Assembly (NCBI RefSeq): GCF_006439015.1
Contig: NZ_RCZG01000005.1
Coordinates: 364,440 to 428,439, forward strand
Direction of reading: 5' to 3'
DNA: 64,000 nt
Source of the DNA: Mycolicibacterium hodleri
GTDB taxonomy: Bacteria > Actinomycetota > Actinomycetes > Mycobacteriales > Mycobacteriaceae
Under the pieces are notes generated by a model, which saw only the letters and a list, made by a program, of their open reading frames with translations, made no database searches and had not been told where the DNA came from. The position numbers and the translations under genes are program-made. This document shows positions 27,129 to 35,697 of this stretch, in pieces (within the stretch, counting starts at the first letter, position 1; each line of letters starts with the position of its first letter).

Positions 27129-27596
27129 CTAGAAACTTCGGCGAATCCCGGCGAGCATCTCGGTGTGCGCGGCGACGGCTTCCCTCACGGTGATCGCAGC
27201 CAGCAGTCGTGGGGCCTGGATGCGCAACCTTTCGGTGAGGCGGGTACCGCCCGCCACCTGGTCGAACGACACCCTCCCCGACAGCAGCACGTGGGGGAAC
27301 TGCCGCGCCTCGGTCAGGACGTCGCCGTGGCGCGGCACCTGGACTCGGGCGGTGTAGGTGATCCCCGGGCGGAGGGGGCCGATGGGGATGCGGTCACGGA
27401 CTCGATAGATTTGCGTGTACGAGTCGGCGGTTTCCTCACGGTGGATGGTCTCCACCGAGACGACCAGCGGGTGCAGCTCCGTGATGTTCTGCAGATCGCA
27501 GTAGAACGCGCGCACGTCCGAGGGCTCGGCGGGCACCTCGTCGGACACGATGTGCTCACTGCTGGTCAGCCACCATCTGTCGCCGTTCGCCACCAC
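27129..27596 (-). CDS. SRPBCC/polyketide cyclase-like protein
   Basis: This 155-aa protein has the START/SRPBCC helix-grip layout: an N-terminal strand ('EHIVSDEVPAEPSDVRAFYCDLQNITELHP'), a beta-sheet run and a long C-terminal helix. Such proteins bind hydrophobic small ligands. The start is a GTG at 27596. It is divergent from the SDR gene, 44 bp away, so the two may share a promoter region. Confidence 0.78.
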   Translation of the reverse strand: MVANGDRWWLTSSEHIVSDEVPAEPSDVRAFYCDLQNITELHPLVVSVETIHREETADSYTQIYRVRDRIPIGPLRPGITYTARVQVPRHGDVLTEARQFPHVLLSGRVSFDQVAGGTRLTERLRIQAPRLLAAITVREAVAAHTEMLAGIRRSF

Positions 27597-27640
27597 GCAA
27601 ACCTACCCGTTCACCAGGGCTGGATCGGTAGGTTGACGCC

Positions 27641-28423
27641 ATGACGGACGCACGACGGGGCAGGGGCGTACTGGCTGGTCGCGCCGCGATCGTGACGGGT
27701 GCGGCACAGGGCGTGGGCAAGGGCATCGCCGAAGCGCTGTTGCAACGCGGCGCCATGGTGCTGATAGTCGACCACGATGCCGATGTACTCGCCGCGACGA
27801 TCGGCGAATTCCGTTTGGCAGGTTGGGATTACGAGTCTTTAGTGGCCGATCTGCGTAGTCCGGACAGTCCCCGGACGATCATCGACTCGGCGTTGAGCAG
27901 CTTCGGCAAGGTTGATGCGTTGATCAACAACGCGATCGCGACCAATGAGCCAAAAGCGTTGATGGACATCACTTCCGAGGACTACAGCCTGGTGTTCGAC
28001 GTCGGCCCGCGGGCGACGTTCTTCCTGATGCAGGCCGTATACCCCGCGATGAAGGAGGCCGGTTCGGGCGTGATCGTCAACCTCGGCTCGGGTTCGGGCA
28101 CGGGCGGTCAGTCGCAGTTCTCGGCCTACGGCGCGGCGAAGGAGGCTATCCGCGGCATGTCGAAGGCGGCGGCACTGGAATGGGGCAGGGACAACATCAG
28201 GGTCAACGTAATCTGTCCGTTCGCAGACTCACCCGGCGTGCGGTTCTGGCAGGACATCGCGCCGAAGGAGTTCGATCGCGCACTTCGCGGTGTGCCACTG
28301 GGTCGTGTGGGACGTACCCGTGAGGACATCGGGGCCGTGGTGGCATTCCTCGTGAGCGACGACGGCGGGTTCATCACGGGGCAGACCATCATGGTCGACG
28401 GTGGAATGGGCGTCTTCCGCTGA
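27641..28423 (+). CDS. Short-chain dehydrogenase/reductase
   Basis: This 260-aa classical SDR has the cofactor motif TGAAQGVGKG, the 'ALINNAIA' motif, and the catalytic Ser in 'NLGSGSG' with Tyr-x3-Lys in 'SAYGAAKEA'. The acidic residue after strand 2 ('VDHDAD') favours NAD+. The C-terminal 'ITGQTIMVDGGMGVF' is standard. The substrate is unknown; neighbours with steroid- or lipid-type folds suggest a hydrophobic alcohol or ketone. Confidence 0.9.
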   Translation: MTDARRGRGVLAGRAAIVTGAAQGVGKGIAEALLQRGAMVLIVDHDADVLAATIGEFRLAGWDYESLVADLRSPDSPRTIIDSALSSFGKVDALINNAIATNEPKALMDITSEDYSLVFDVGPRATFFLMQAVYPAMKEAGSGVIVNLGSGSGTGGQSQFSAYGAAKEAIRGMSKAAALEWGRDNIRVNVICPFADSPGVRFWQDIAPKEFDRALRGVPLGRVGRTREDIGAVVAFLVSDDGGFITGQTIMVDGGMGVFR

Positions 28424-28819
28424 TGCAGCGAGAACCGAGAACACTGTGAATCATATCGACACCAATTGCTCGGTAACGGAACGGTATCGCCTGCTTTACC
28501 GATTCAGTGCGGTGGCACGATCTGCGCCGACATGCGCTTCTGGCAACGCCACCGACATTGACCGCGAAAAACGTTGCGACGGAGATCACCGTCGAGGCCA
28601 TACCGCCGGATGTGTGCTTTGACATGGACTTTCGGAGAGTCGGTGCCGCTCCTGGTCAATTCGATTCCGTCGCGTTGGCCAATGCCGGTCAACACTCGAT
28701 ATCTGCCGAGAAGGGCGCTCCCGCAAGGACATTTGAGACCCGTGCCATCGTGATCTTGAAACGTGATGGCGGCCACAGATTTTGGCGATGAGCAAAACAC
28801 CTTGTTAGCGTCCATCGTC
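28424..28819. other. Long intergenic stretch, AT-richer, before the NlpC/P60 gene
   Basis: About 400 bp without a convincing gene. It is visibly less GC-rich than its flanks. It should contain the promoter and a long 5' leader of the peptidase gene. Peptidoglycan hydrolase genes in actinobacteria sometimes carry c-di-AMP riboswitches. I looked for that signature and did not find a convincing match. Confidence 0.5.
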
Positions 28820-29407
28820 ATGATCGATGCTATTGCGACGACTGCCTTGTTGACTTTGGTCAATCAAGTTTCGGGGACGCCGTACCGCACGGGTGGCGAT
28901 TCGCCTTCCGGCACTGACTGCTCAGGACTGGCGTCTTGGGTGGCCAACGCCGCCACCGGCCGCCCGGTCTACGGCGATCGGTTCCACACCGGCAACGAAG
29001 AGCAGGCGCTCCTTGCCCGCGGCTTCATTTACGGCACGCAGCCCGGCGCCCTGAACATCGGCTGGAACTCCGGCCACACGGCGGTGTCGCTGCCAGACGG
29101 CACGCCCGTATCGTCCGGCGAGAGTGGTGACGGTGTCCGGATCGGTGGCGGTGGCGCCTTCCAGCCCCAGTTCACCCGACACATGTACCTGCCCGTGGCG
29201 CAGGACGTGCCTGCCGGGGATCCGACGGCTCCGCAGCCTCCATTCGACCCGTTTGCACCGCCGCCTCCGGCCCCCGGGCCCGCCGATCTCCCCGTAGTGG
29301 ACGGCCTCAACAATGAGTTGCCTCCTCCCCCGCCGGCCCCTGAACTGCCGCCGCCGCCAGGACCAGAGCTTCCGCCCGCCCAAGGCGCGGGTCCGATCGC
29401 CATCTAG
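28820..29407 (+). CDS. NlpC/P60 family peptidase with Pro-rich tail
   Basis: The protein is 195 aa from ATG 28820; an in-frame ATG at 28763 would add 19 residues. The NlpC/P60 domain (about 10-120) has the catalytic Cys at residue 34 in 'GTDCSGLASWV' and the His in 'NSGHTAVSLPDG'. It cuts peptide bonds in peptidoglycan stems. There is no signal peptide; the domain begins almost at the start, which is unusual for a wall hydrolase. The tail is about 60 residues rich in Pro ('PPPPAPELPPPPGPELPP'). A strong terminator follows. Confidence 0.82.
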   Translation: MIDAIATTALLTLVNQVSGTPYRTGGDSPSGTDCSGLASWVANAATGRPVYGDRFHTGNEEQALLARGFIYGTQPGALNIGWNSGHTAVSLPDGTPVSSGESGDGVRIGGGGAFQPQFTRHMYLPVAQDVPAGDPTAPQPPFDPFAPPPPAPGPADLPVVDGLNNELPPPPPAPELPPPPGPELPPAQGAGPIAI

Positions 29408-29431
29408 TCCACCCATTCGACCCCCTGACAA

Positions 29432-29464
29432 CCCCGGAAAGCCGCCAGTTGCGGCTTTCCGGGG
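29432..29464 (+). terminator. Strong intrinsic terminator
   Basis: A perfect 14-bp stem (CCCCGGAAAGCCGC / GCGGCTTTCCGGGG) with a 5-base loop is followed by TTTCG. It stands 24 bp after the peptidase stop codon and separates it from the ABC transporter operon. Confidence 0.88.
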
Positions 29465-29534
29465 TTTCGTCGTGGTGAACACGGGGTAGATCCGCCGTGG
29501 CATTCATGGCACAGGAAGGTGACAGACGGCTCAC

Positions 29535-30182
29535 ATGGGGTTCATCGGCTTCGTCAGTGATCGGTGGTCGGTGCTCTGGTTCCTGGCCTACCAACACATG
29601 AGCCTCGTCGTGCAAACGTTGCTACTGGCCACAGTGGCCGCCATCGCCGTCGGCGTACTGGTCTACCGGTCCCGGTGGGGGATGGCCTTCGGCAACGCCT
29701 TGACGTCCGTCGGGCTCACCATCCCTTCCTACGCGTTGCTCGGCGTGTTGGTTGGGATCGTCGGGATCGGGGTGCTGCCATCGGTGATCATGCTGGTGTT
29801 CTTCGGCTTCCTGCCGATCCTGCGCAACGTCCTGGTCGGACTGACGGGCGTGGATCGTTCGCTCGTCGAGTCGGCTCGCGGCATGGGAATGGGCCGCGTG
29901 ACCACGTTGGTGCGCCTGGAGTTGCCGATGGCGTGGCCAGTGATCATGACCGGCGTGCGCGTGTCCGCACAGATGTTGATGGGTATCGCCGCGATCGCTG
30001 CTTATGCGCTGGGCCCAGGCCTGGGCGGATACATCTTCTCCGGCATCTCCCGCACGGGCGGCGCGAATGCCACCAACTCCATCGTCGCGGGCACGATGGG
30101 GATCCTCATCCTGGCCGTCATCCTCGACACCGTCCTCAACTTCATCACCCGACTCACCACCCCGAGGGGGATTCGTGTCTGA
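29535..30182 (+). CDS. Osmoprotectant ABC transporter permease (OpuCB/ProW type)
   Basis: This 215-aa inner-membrane permease has about five helices. The EAA-type loop is visible ('VDRSLVESARGMGMGRVTTLVRLELPMAWPVIMTGVRV'). It is short for ProW of E. coli but normal for the OpuC-type. It is the first gene of a four-gene set: permease, ATPase, permease, binding protein. The set imports betaine, choline, carnitine or proline-type osmolytes in response to osmotic stress. Confidence 0.9.
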   Translation: MGFIGFVSDRWSVLWFLAYQHMSLVVQTLLLATVAAIAVGVLVYRSRWGMAFGNALTSVGLTIPSYALLGVLVGIVGIGVLPSVIMLVFFGFLPILRNVLVGLTGVDRSLVESARGMGMGRVTTLVRLELPMAWPVIMTGVRVSAQMLMGIAAIAAYALGPGLGGYIFSGISRTGGANATNSIVAGTMGILILAVILDTVLNFITRLTTPRGIRV

Positions 30183-31347
30183 CACAGCGTCTGGCTCCAC
30201 GGGCGGCGCCCGCATTCTGTTGGACGGCGTCACCAAGAAGTACGGCGGGCAGTCTGTCGCGGCGGTCGATGACGTCACCCTCGAGATCCCGGCCGGCGAG
30301 ATCGTGATGCTGGTCGGACCGTCGGGCTGCGGCAAGACGACCACGATGAAGATGATCAACCGGCTCATCGAGCCGACCAGCGGGCGCATCTTCATCGGCG
30401 AGGACGACGTCACCCACCGCAACGCGGACGAGTTGCGACGCCACATCGGTTACGTGATTCAGGGTGCTGGACTCTTTCCGCATCTGACGGTGGGCGACAA
30501 CATCGCGATCGTGCCTCGGCTGCTCAAGTGGGACAAGAAGCGGACGTCGGCCCGAATCGACGAGCTGCTCGAACTGGTCAACCTGGAGCCCGGCAAGTAC
30601 CGCGACCGCTACCCACGCGAGCTATCCGGTGGGCAGCAGCAGAGGGTCGGGGTGGCGCGCGCGCTGGCGGCGGACCCGCCGGTGCTGCTGATGGACGAGC
30701 CTTTCGGGGCGGTCGACCCCATCACCCGGCAGCGGTTGCAGGACGAGTTGTTGCGGCTGCAGGAGGAGCTGCGCAAGACGATCGTGTTCGTCACCCACGA
30801 CTTCGACGAGGCGGTGAAGCTCGGCGACAAGATCGCGATCTTGCAGCAGGGCTCCCGGATCGTGCAATACGACACCCCGGAGGAGATCCTCGCCAACCCG
30901 GCCGACGACTTCGTCCGTGGCTTTGTCGGACACGGCGCGGCGCTCAAGCAGCTGACCCTGACCCGGGTCCGCGACGTCCCGCTCAACGAGGCGGCCGTCG
31001 CGAAGATCGGCGGCGACCCCGTCGCGGCCATTCACGCAGCCCAGGCCATCAACCGTGAGCACGTCATCGTCGTCGACGACCAGGACCGGCCGCAGCGCTG
31101 GATGTCCCTCGATCAGCTGGCCGACACCAAGTCGCTGACAAATGTGGCGCGCGACGAAAACCTCGAGGTCGTCAGTTTGGCGTCCACCCTGAACGACGCG
31201 CTGGACAGCATGTTGACGTCGTCGCACGGCGTGGTGGTCGTGACCGGTCGCCGCAACGTCTATCAAGGCGTCATCCGGGTCGAAACGATCATGGATGCGA
31301 TGAGTGACATGCGGGGCGCGACCGCTCCCGCGGAGCCCGCATCGTGA
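30175..31347 (+). CDS. Osmoprotectant ABC transporter ATP-binding protein (OpuCA/ProV type)
   Basis: The protein is 390 aa from GTG 30175, overlapping the permease by 8 bp. The ATPase domain has Walker A 'GPSGCGKTT', signature 'LSGGQQQRVGVARAL', Walker B 'LLMDEPFGAVDP' and switch His 'VFVTHDFDEAV'. The C-terminal part (about 270-380) contains CBS-like repeats ('VRDVPLNEAAV', 'LASTLNDALDSMLTSSHGVVVV'), the ionic-strength sensor in OpuA and ProV. It energises both permeases. Confidence 0.93.
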   Translation: MSDTASGSTGGARILLDGVTKKYGGQSVAAVDDVTLEIPAGEIVMLVGPSGCGKTTTMKMINRLIEPTSGRIFIGEDDVTHRNADELRRHIGYVIQGAGLFPHLTVGDNIAIVPRLLKWDKKRTSARIDELLELVNLEPGKYRDRYPRELSGGQQQRVGVARALAADPPVLLMDEPFGAVDPITRQRLQDELLRLQEELRKTIVFVTHDFDEAVKLGDKIAILQQGSRIVQYDTPEEILANPADDFVRGFVGHGAALKQLTLTRVRDVPLNEAAVAKIGGDPVAAIHAAQAINREHVIVVDDQDRPQRWMSLDQLADTKSLTNVARDENLEVVSLASTLNDALDSMLTSSHGVVVVTGRRNVYQGVIRVETIMDAMSDMRGATAPAEPAS

Positions 31348-32126
31348 CGGCCGCCGTACCGGAGATCGACGTCGAACCGGAGGCGTCCTCGGCCACCGAC
31401 GCCAGGCCAGGTCGCTTGCGGTGGGTGTTACAGCCCTTGCTCTGCCTGGTGGCCGTCGCCGGGTCGCTGGTCTACGTGAACGTCGCCGACATATCGCAAT
31501 CGGAGAAGCGGTCGTTGTCGGTCTCCTCGCTGCTGACACTGCTCAGGGAGCACATGATGGTCAGCCTGGCCGCCACACTTCTGACGTGCCTGATCGCCAT
31601 CCCGGTCGGTGTCGCGCTGACTCGTGGGCCGATGCGTCGCTTCGCGAAGCCCATCATCACGGTGGCCGGGTTCGGTCAGGCGGCGCCGGCGATCGGTTTG
31701 ATCGCGCTGGGAGCGGTGCTGTTCGGCATCGGCAGCGTGGGCGCGATCGTGGCGTTGACCGTCTACGGCGCGCTGCCGATCATCGCCAACACGGTGGTGG
31801 GCCTGGACGGCGTCGACTCTCGGCTCGTAGAGGCGGCGCGCGGGATGGGTATGTCGGCGCGTGCGACGTTGCTGCGGGTTGAGCTGCCGTTGGCGCTGCC
31901 GGTGATCATCGCGGGCGTGCGGACGGCGTTGGTGCTGATCGTCGGGACGGCCGCGTTGGCATCGTTCACGGGGGCAGGCGGGCTGGGGCAGTTGATCACC
32001 ACCGGCATCAAGCTGCAACAGACGACGACGTTGATCGTCGGTGCGATCTTGGTTGCGGCGCTCGCGCTGGCCATCGACTGGCTGGCTCGAGTAGTCGAAA
32101 TCGTCGCGTCGCCGAAGGGGCTCTAG
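31344..32126 (+). CDS. Osmoprotectant ABC transporter permease (OpuCD/ProW type)
   Basis: This 260-aa permease has an N-terminal extra helix and the EAA-loop 'VDSRLVEAARGMGMSARATLLRVELPLALPVIIAGVRTALVLIVG', matching the other permease closely. The GTG start overlaps the ATPase stop by 4 bp. With the first permease it forms a heterodimeric pore. Confidence 0.92.
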   Translation: MTAAVPEIDVEPEASSATDARPGRLRWVLQPLLCLVAVAGSLVYVNVADISQSEKRSLSVSSLLTLLREHMMVSLAATLLTCLIAIPVGVALTRGPMRRFAKPIITVAGFGQAAPAIGLIALGAVLFGIGSVGAIVALTVYGALPIIANTVVGLDGVDSRLVEAARGMGMSARATLLRVELPLALPVIIAGVRTALVLIVGTAALASFTGAGGLGQLITTGIKLQQTTTLIVGAILVAALALAIDWLARVVEIVASPKGL

Positions 32127-32128
32127 CC

Positions 32129-33088
32129 ATGGCGCGACGGTGGGCGGCGATCGGTCTCGCGCTGATCCTCGTTATCGCCGTGGCGGGCTGCGGGCTGCGG
32201 TCGGCCAGCGGAGCCGTCCTGGAGGCGAAGTCCGGTGCGATCCAGCACTACGACTCGCTGGATGGCGTCAAGATCACGGTTGCTGCCAAGGACTTCACCG
32301 AGCAGCTCGTTCTGGGCAACATGCTGTCGATCATCCTGGCTGCTGCGGGTGCCGACGTCACCAACCTCACGAATACGCCGGGTAGCTTCGGGGTTCGGCA
32401 GGCCATGCTCAACGGTGACGCAAACGTCTCCCCCGAGTACACCGGGACCGGCTGGATCAACTACTTGGGCAACGAGGAGCCCATCAAGGGCGAGCAGCAG
32501 CAGTGGCTGGCGGTCAACGACGCCGACAAGAAGAACAACATGACGTGGTTGCCGCCGGCCCCGATGAACAACACGTATGCATTCGCGATCCGCGAGTCCG
32601 AAGCCGAGCGGCTGAACGTGACGAAGCTGTCGGATCTGGCGCGGCTGCCTCAGCAGGAGCTGACGTTCTGCGTGGAGAGCGAATTCGCCAGTCGCAACGA
32701 CGGATTCGTACCGATGCTGACGGCATACGGCCTGTCCCGCGATCGCCTCGGCTCGGTCACGAATCTCGACACTGGTGTCATCTACACCGCGACGGCCGAC
32801 GGCGACTGCAACTTCGGCGAGGTGTTCACCACCGACGGCCGGATTCCGTCGCTGAATTTGCATGTGCTGGACGACGACCGCCAATTCTTTCCGCTCTACA
32901 ACCTGACCGAGGTGATCAACAGCGACCTGCTGAGCGCGCATCCGGAACTGGTCGACATCTTTGGCCAGCTAAATCCCAAGCTCACCAACGACGTGATGTT
33001 GACGTTGAACGCCAAGGTCGACAACGACGGTGATGATCCCGCCCTCGTGGCCCGTGACTGGTTGGTCCAGGAAGGCCTCCTGACGTGA
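32129..33088 (+). CDS. Osmoprotectant ABC transporter substrate-binding lipoprotein (OpuCC/ProX type)
   Basis: The 319-aa protein has a lipoprotein signal with lipobox VAGC (Cys 21). The mature part is an OpuAC-type binding fold: 'VKITVAAKDFTEQLVLGNMLSIIL', 'NVSPEYTGTGWINYL' and 'FGEVFTTDGRIPSLNLHVLDDDRQFFPLYNL'. Aromatic residues that cage quaternary amines (Tyr, Trp, Phe) occur in these stretches. It lies 2 bp after the permease gene and ends the operon. Confidence 0.93.
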   Translation: MARRWAAIGLALILVIAVAGCGLRSASGAVLEAKSGAIQHYDSLDGVKITVAAKDFTEQLVLGNMLSIILAAAGADVTNLTNTPGSFGVRQAMLNGDANVSPEYTGTGWINYLGNEEPIKGEQQQWLAVNDADKKNNMTWLPPAPMNNTYAFAIRESEAERLNVTKLSDLARLPQQELTFCVESEFASRNDGFVPMLTAYGLSRDRLGSVTNLDTGVIYTATADGDCNFGEVFTTDGRIPSLNLHVLDDDRQFFPLYNLTEVINSDLLSAHPELVDIFGQLNPKLTNDVMLTLNAKVDNDGDDPALVARDWLVQEGLLT

Positions 33089-33132
33089 GTGGCATTCGGC
33101 GGAGGAGTAGCCAGCGCCGGTAGGATCGGCCC

Positions 33133-33780
33133 GTGACTCAGCCCGCCGTCGCGCAGCCCTCGGGCTTGCGCGAACGCAAGAAGGCCCAAACCCGTCGCCT
33201 CCTGATCGACATGGCCGTCGAACTCTGTGTGAGGCAGGGATACGAGAACACGACCATCGAGCAGATCGCCGATGCCGTGGAAGTATCGCCGCGGACGTTC
33301 AGCCGTTACTTCGCGTCGAAGGATGCGGTGTTCATCGCCGTGATCGACGAACTCGGCGAGGCGATCACCGCCGAATTGGACGCGCAGCCGAGTGGCCTCG
33401 GTCCGATGGAGGCGCTGCGCGCTGCACACGTCTCGGTCCTGACCCGGGTGGCGCAGCGACGACCGGTGGCCGGGTTGACCGCCGAACACATCGCGTTGAT
33501 CTTGCAGGTTGTCTACTCGTCTGACGCCCTGCGGCAGGCGGCCATCGAGTACCGCAACCCCGCCGCGATGGAGGCGTTGGCCCGCCGGATGGGGGTTGCG
33601 TGCGACGATCGGCGCCTGGAGTTGGCCGTGACACTGTTCACGACCACCATCGTCTGTGCGTGCCAGGACGTCGCCGCCACCGACCCCGGCGTCGAGCTGG
33701 GCCCCGACTTCGTGATGCAGCGCATGGAGAAGGCGCTCGGCGAGATGTCCCACTTCGCCGCGGAGCTTCAATTGCCCTGA
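33133..33780 (+). CDS. TetR-family transcriptional regulator
   Basis: This 215-aa protein has a TetR N-terminal helix-turn-helix ('MAVELCVRQGYENTTIEQIADAVEVSPRTFSRYFASKDAVFIAVID') and a helical ligand-binding domain with two Cys near residues 156 and 177. The start is GTG. It follows the osmolyte transporter by 44 bp and precedes the Anbu gene pair. Its target is not proven; a palindrome at 34036-34058 is one candidate. Confidence 0.88.
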   Translation: MTQPAVAQPSGLRERKKAQTRRLLIDMAVELCVRQGYENTTIEQIADAVEVSPRTFSRYFASKDAVFIAVIDELGEAITAELDAQPSGLGPMEALRAAHVSVLTRVAQRRPVAGLTAEHIALILQVVYSSDALRQAAIEYRNPAAMEALARRMGVACDDRRLELAVTLFTTTIVCACQDVAATDPGVELGPDFVMQRMEKALGEMSHFAAELQLP

Positions 33781-33787
33781 GGGGTGG

Positions 33788-33973
33788 CTACTTTCGCATC
33801 CGCGCGCCGTAGCCAGCGATGGCCACGCCGACCAGCGCGGTGATCGGGCCGATGATCGACCACGTGGTGGTGTTGGACATCGGACTGCCGCCGAGGACGC
33901 CGAAACCCTGCAGCGCCCACAGCACCCCGAAACAGGCTACGACGACACCGAGACCGAGGACGACTATGCGCAT
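33788..33973 (-). CDS. Small two-helix membrane protein
   Basis: This 61-aa protein has two predicted membrane helices ('VVLGLGVVVACFGVLWALQGFGVLGG' and 'SIIGPITALVGVAIAGYGARMRK') and a basic C-terminus. It converges on the TetR gene and is divergent from the Anbu gene. Similar tiny membrane proteins are widespread in mycobacteria. Function unknown. Confidence 0.7.
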   Translation of the reverse strand: MRIVVLGLGVVVACFGVLWALQGFGVLGGSPMSNTTTWSIIGPITALVGVAIAGYGARMRK

Positions 33974-34035
33974 GGTTCGACACTAGACCGTGCCGCTGTG
34001 CGCCGGTTTCCAGCACGGCGGTCGGCCGACGCCCG

Positions 34036-34058
34036 GTGTAGCGTCACATGCGTTACAC
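34036..34058. promoter_or_regulatory. Palindromic site upstream of the Anbu gene pair
   Basis: GTGTAGCG and CGTTACAC form an inverted repeat with 7 of 8 arm bases matching around a 7-bp spacer. The site lies between two divergent genes, 53 bp before the Anbu start. It has the size and spacing of TetR-type operators and there is a TetR gene about 250 bp away. This link is inference. Confidence 0.5.
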
Positions 34059-34110
34059 CGATTGGACACCCGCCGCAGTGGCGACGCCGTCGCATACGAA
34101 GGCCTGATTC

Positions 34111-34839
34111 TTGACCTATTGCATCGGGGCCATGTTCGACGAGGGAATCATCTTCGCCTCGGACTCGCGCACGAATGCCGGCATGGACAACGTCCTCAAG
34201 TTCTGCAAGATGACCGTCTTCGAGCGCCACGGCGACCGCGTGATCGTGCTGCTGAGTTCCGGCAACCTCGCCGGAACCCAGGCCGTCATCAGCGTGCTTC
34301 GACAGCACTGCGCCGACGGTGACGCGGTCACCAACGTGATGGGCGCGCGCACGATGTTCGACGTCGTCCGGTTGGTGGCCGATGCCATGCGCGACATCGA
34401 GAAGCGTGACGCCGGGTACCTCGCGAAGCAGGACGTCCGCTTCAACGCCTCCTTCATCGTCGGCGGTCAGATCGACGGTGAGCCCATGCGGTTGTTCCGG
34501 ATCTACGCCGAGACGAACTTCATCGAGGCGGGCGTCGAGACGGCCTTCTTCCAGACCGGCGAGACCAAGTACGGCAAGCCGATCCTCGATCGCGTCTTCA
34601 CCCACGACACTCTCCTGGCCGATGCTGCGAAGTGCGTGCTGGTGTCCTTTGACTCGACCATGCGAAGCAATCTGTCGGTTGGCATGCCGATCGATCTGCT
34701 GTGCTACGAAAAAGACAGTCTTGCAGTGACATTGAGACGTCAGTTCGATGTCGGCGATCCCTATTTCACGGCGTTGAGCCAGGAGTGGGGCGAGGGGACG
34801 CGGCAGGTGTTCCGACACCTGCCCGAGTTGCGCTGGTGA
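34111..34839 (+). CDS. Anbu-type proteasome homologue (ancestral beta subunit)
   Basis: The 242-aa protein starts at a TTG. After removal of Met it begins with Thr ('TYCIGAMFDEGIIFASDSRTNAG'), as needed for an N-terminal-nucleophile hydrolase. The following Asp ('ASDSR') and Lys ('LKFCKMT') match the Anbu and 20S beta catalytic site. Anbu proteins form open helical or ring assemblies and are usually encoded next to a transglutaminase-like protein, an alpha-E protein and an ATP-grasp enzyme; only the transglutaminase is present here. No propeptide is seen. Confidence 0.88.
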   Translation: MTYCIGAMFDEGIIFASDSRTNAGMDNVLKFCKMTVFERHGDRVIVLLSSGNLAGTQAVISVLRQHCADGDAVTNVMGARTMFDVVRLVADAMRDIEKRDAGYLAKQDVRFNASFIVGGQIDGEPMRLFRIYAETNFIEAGVETAFFQTGETKYGKPILDRVFTHDTLLADAAKCVLVSFDSTMRSNLSVGMPIDLLCYEKDSLAVTLRRQFDVGDPYFTALSQEWGEGTRQVFRHLPELRW

Positions 34840-34864
34840 GTTTCTCAACGAGGGATAGAGGTAG

Positions 34865-35680
34865 ATGATGAAGATTCACGTCGGTTTCGAGATGATCTTC
34901 GACTGCCCCCGGCCCACGCCGATGATGCTCACGCTCAGCATCCACTACAGCCGAGTCTCCGATCTGATTGGCCGCGACAGTCTGCTGGTCGACCCTCCGG
35001 TTCCGATGTCGGGCTATCGGGACGGCTTTGGCAACTGGTGTACCCGGATCGTGGCGCCGGCCGGCCAGACGCGGATCTGGTCCGACGCCCTCGTCAACGA
35101 CTCGGGATTGCCCGACATCATCGTCTCCGACGCGCAACAGATTTCCATACCGGATCTCCCTGAGGAGGCGCTCGTCTTCCTGCTGGGCAGCCGGTATTGC
35201 GATACCGACCGGCTGTCGCAGATTGCGTGGGATCTGTTCGGGTCGGGGCCCACCGGGTGGGATCGCGTGCAGGCGATTTGCGACTACGTGCACAATCACA
35301 TCGCCTTCGACTACCAGCAGGCGGACAACACGAGGACGGCGTTGGAGGCTTACCACCAACGAGTCGGCGTCTGCCGTGACTACACCCATCTGGCCGTCGC
35401 GTTCTGCCGGGCCATGAACATCCCCGCGCGTTACTGCACGGGGTATCTCGGTGACATCGGCATGCCGCCGCCTTACGGGCCGATGGACTTCGCCGCCTGG
35501 TTCGAGGTGTACCTCGGCGGGAAGTGGTACACCTTCGACGCACGCAACAACACACCACGCATCGGCAGGGTGCTGCTCGCGCGGGGCCGCGATGCTGCCG
35601 ACGTCGCGTTGAGCAATGCGTTCGGCCCCAACATCTTGACGAGCTTCACCGTGTGGACCGACGAGGTACCACCGGCCTAA
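34865..35680 (+). CDS. Transglutaminase-like protein of the Anbu pair
   Basis: This 271-aa protein has an N-terminal beta domain (about 1-95) and a transglutaminase-like core. The nucleophile Cys 170 is in 'RVGVCRDYTHLAVAF' and Asp 225 in 'TFDARNN'. At the position normally held by the catalytic His (DFHAW in many relatives) this protein has 'MDFAAWFEVYL' with Ala at 210. It may be non-catalytic, or another His may serve. It follows the Anbu gene by 25 bp and is probably expressed with it. Confidence 0.85.
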   Translation: MMKIHVGFEMIFDCPRPTPMMLTLSIHYSRVSDLIGRDSLLVDPPVPMSGYRDGFGNWCTRIVAPAGQTRIWSDALVNDSGLPDIIVSDAQQISIPDLPEEALVFLLGSRYCDTDRLSQIAWDLFGSGPTGWDRVQAICDYVHNHIAFDYQQADNTRTALEAYHQRVGVCRDYTHLAVAFCRAMNIPARYCTGYLGDIGMPPPYGPMDFAAWFEVYLGGKWYTFDARNNTPRIGRVLLARGRDAADVALSNAFGPNILTSFTVWTDEVPPA

Positions 35681-35697
35681 GTTTTCTCGACGTTCTG

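Noticed and set aside
28424..28819. c-di-AMP (ydaO-type) riboswitch before the NlpC/P60 gene
   Set aside because: The context is right but the conserved core bases could not be found by eye.
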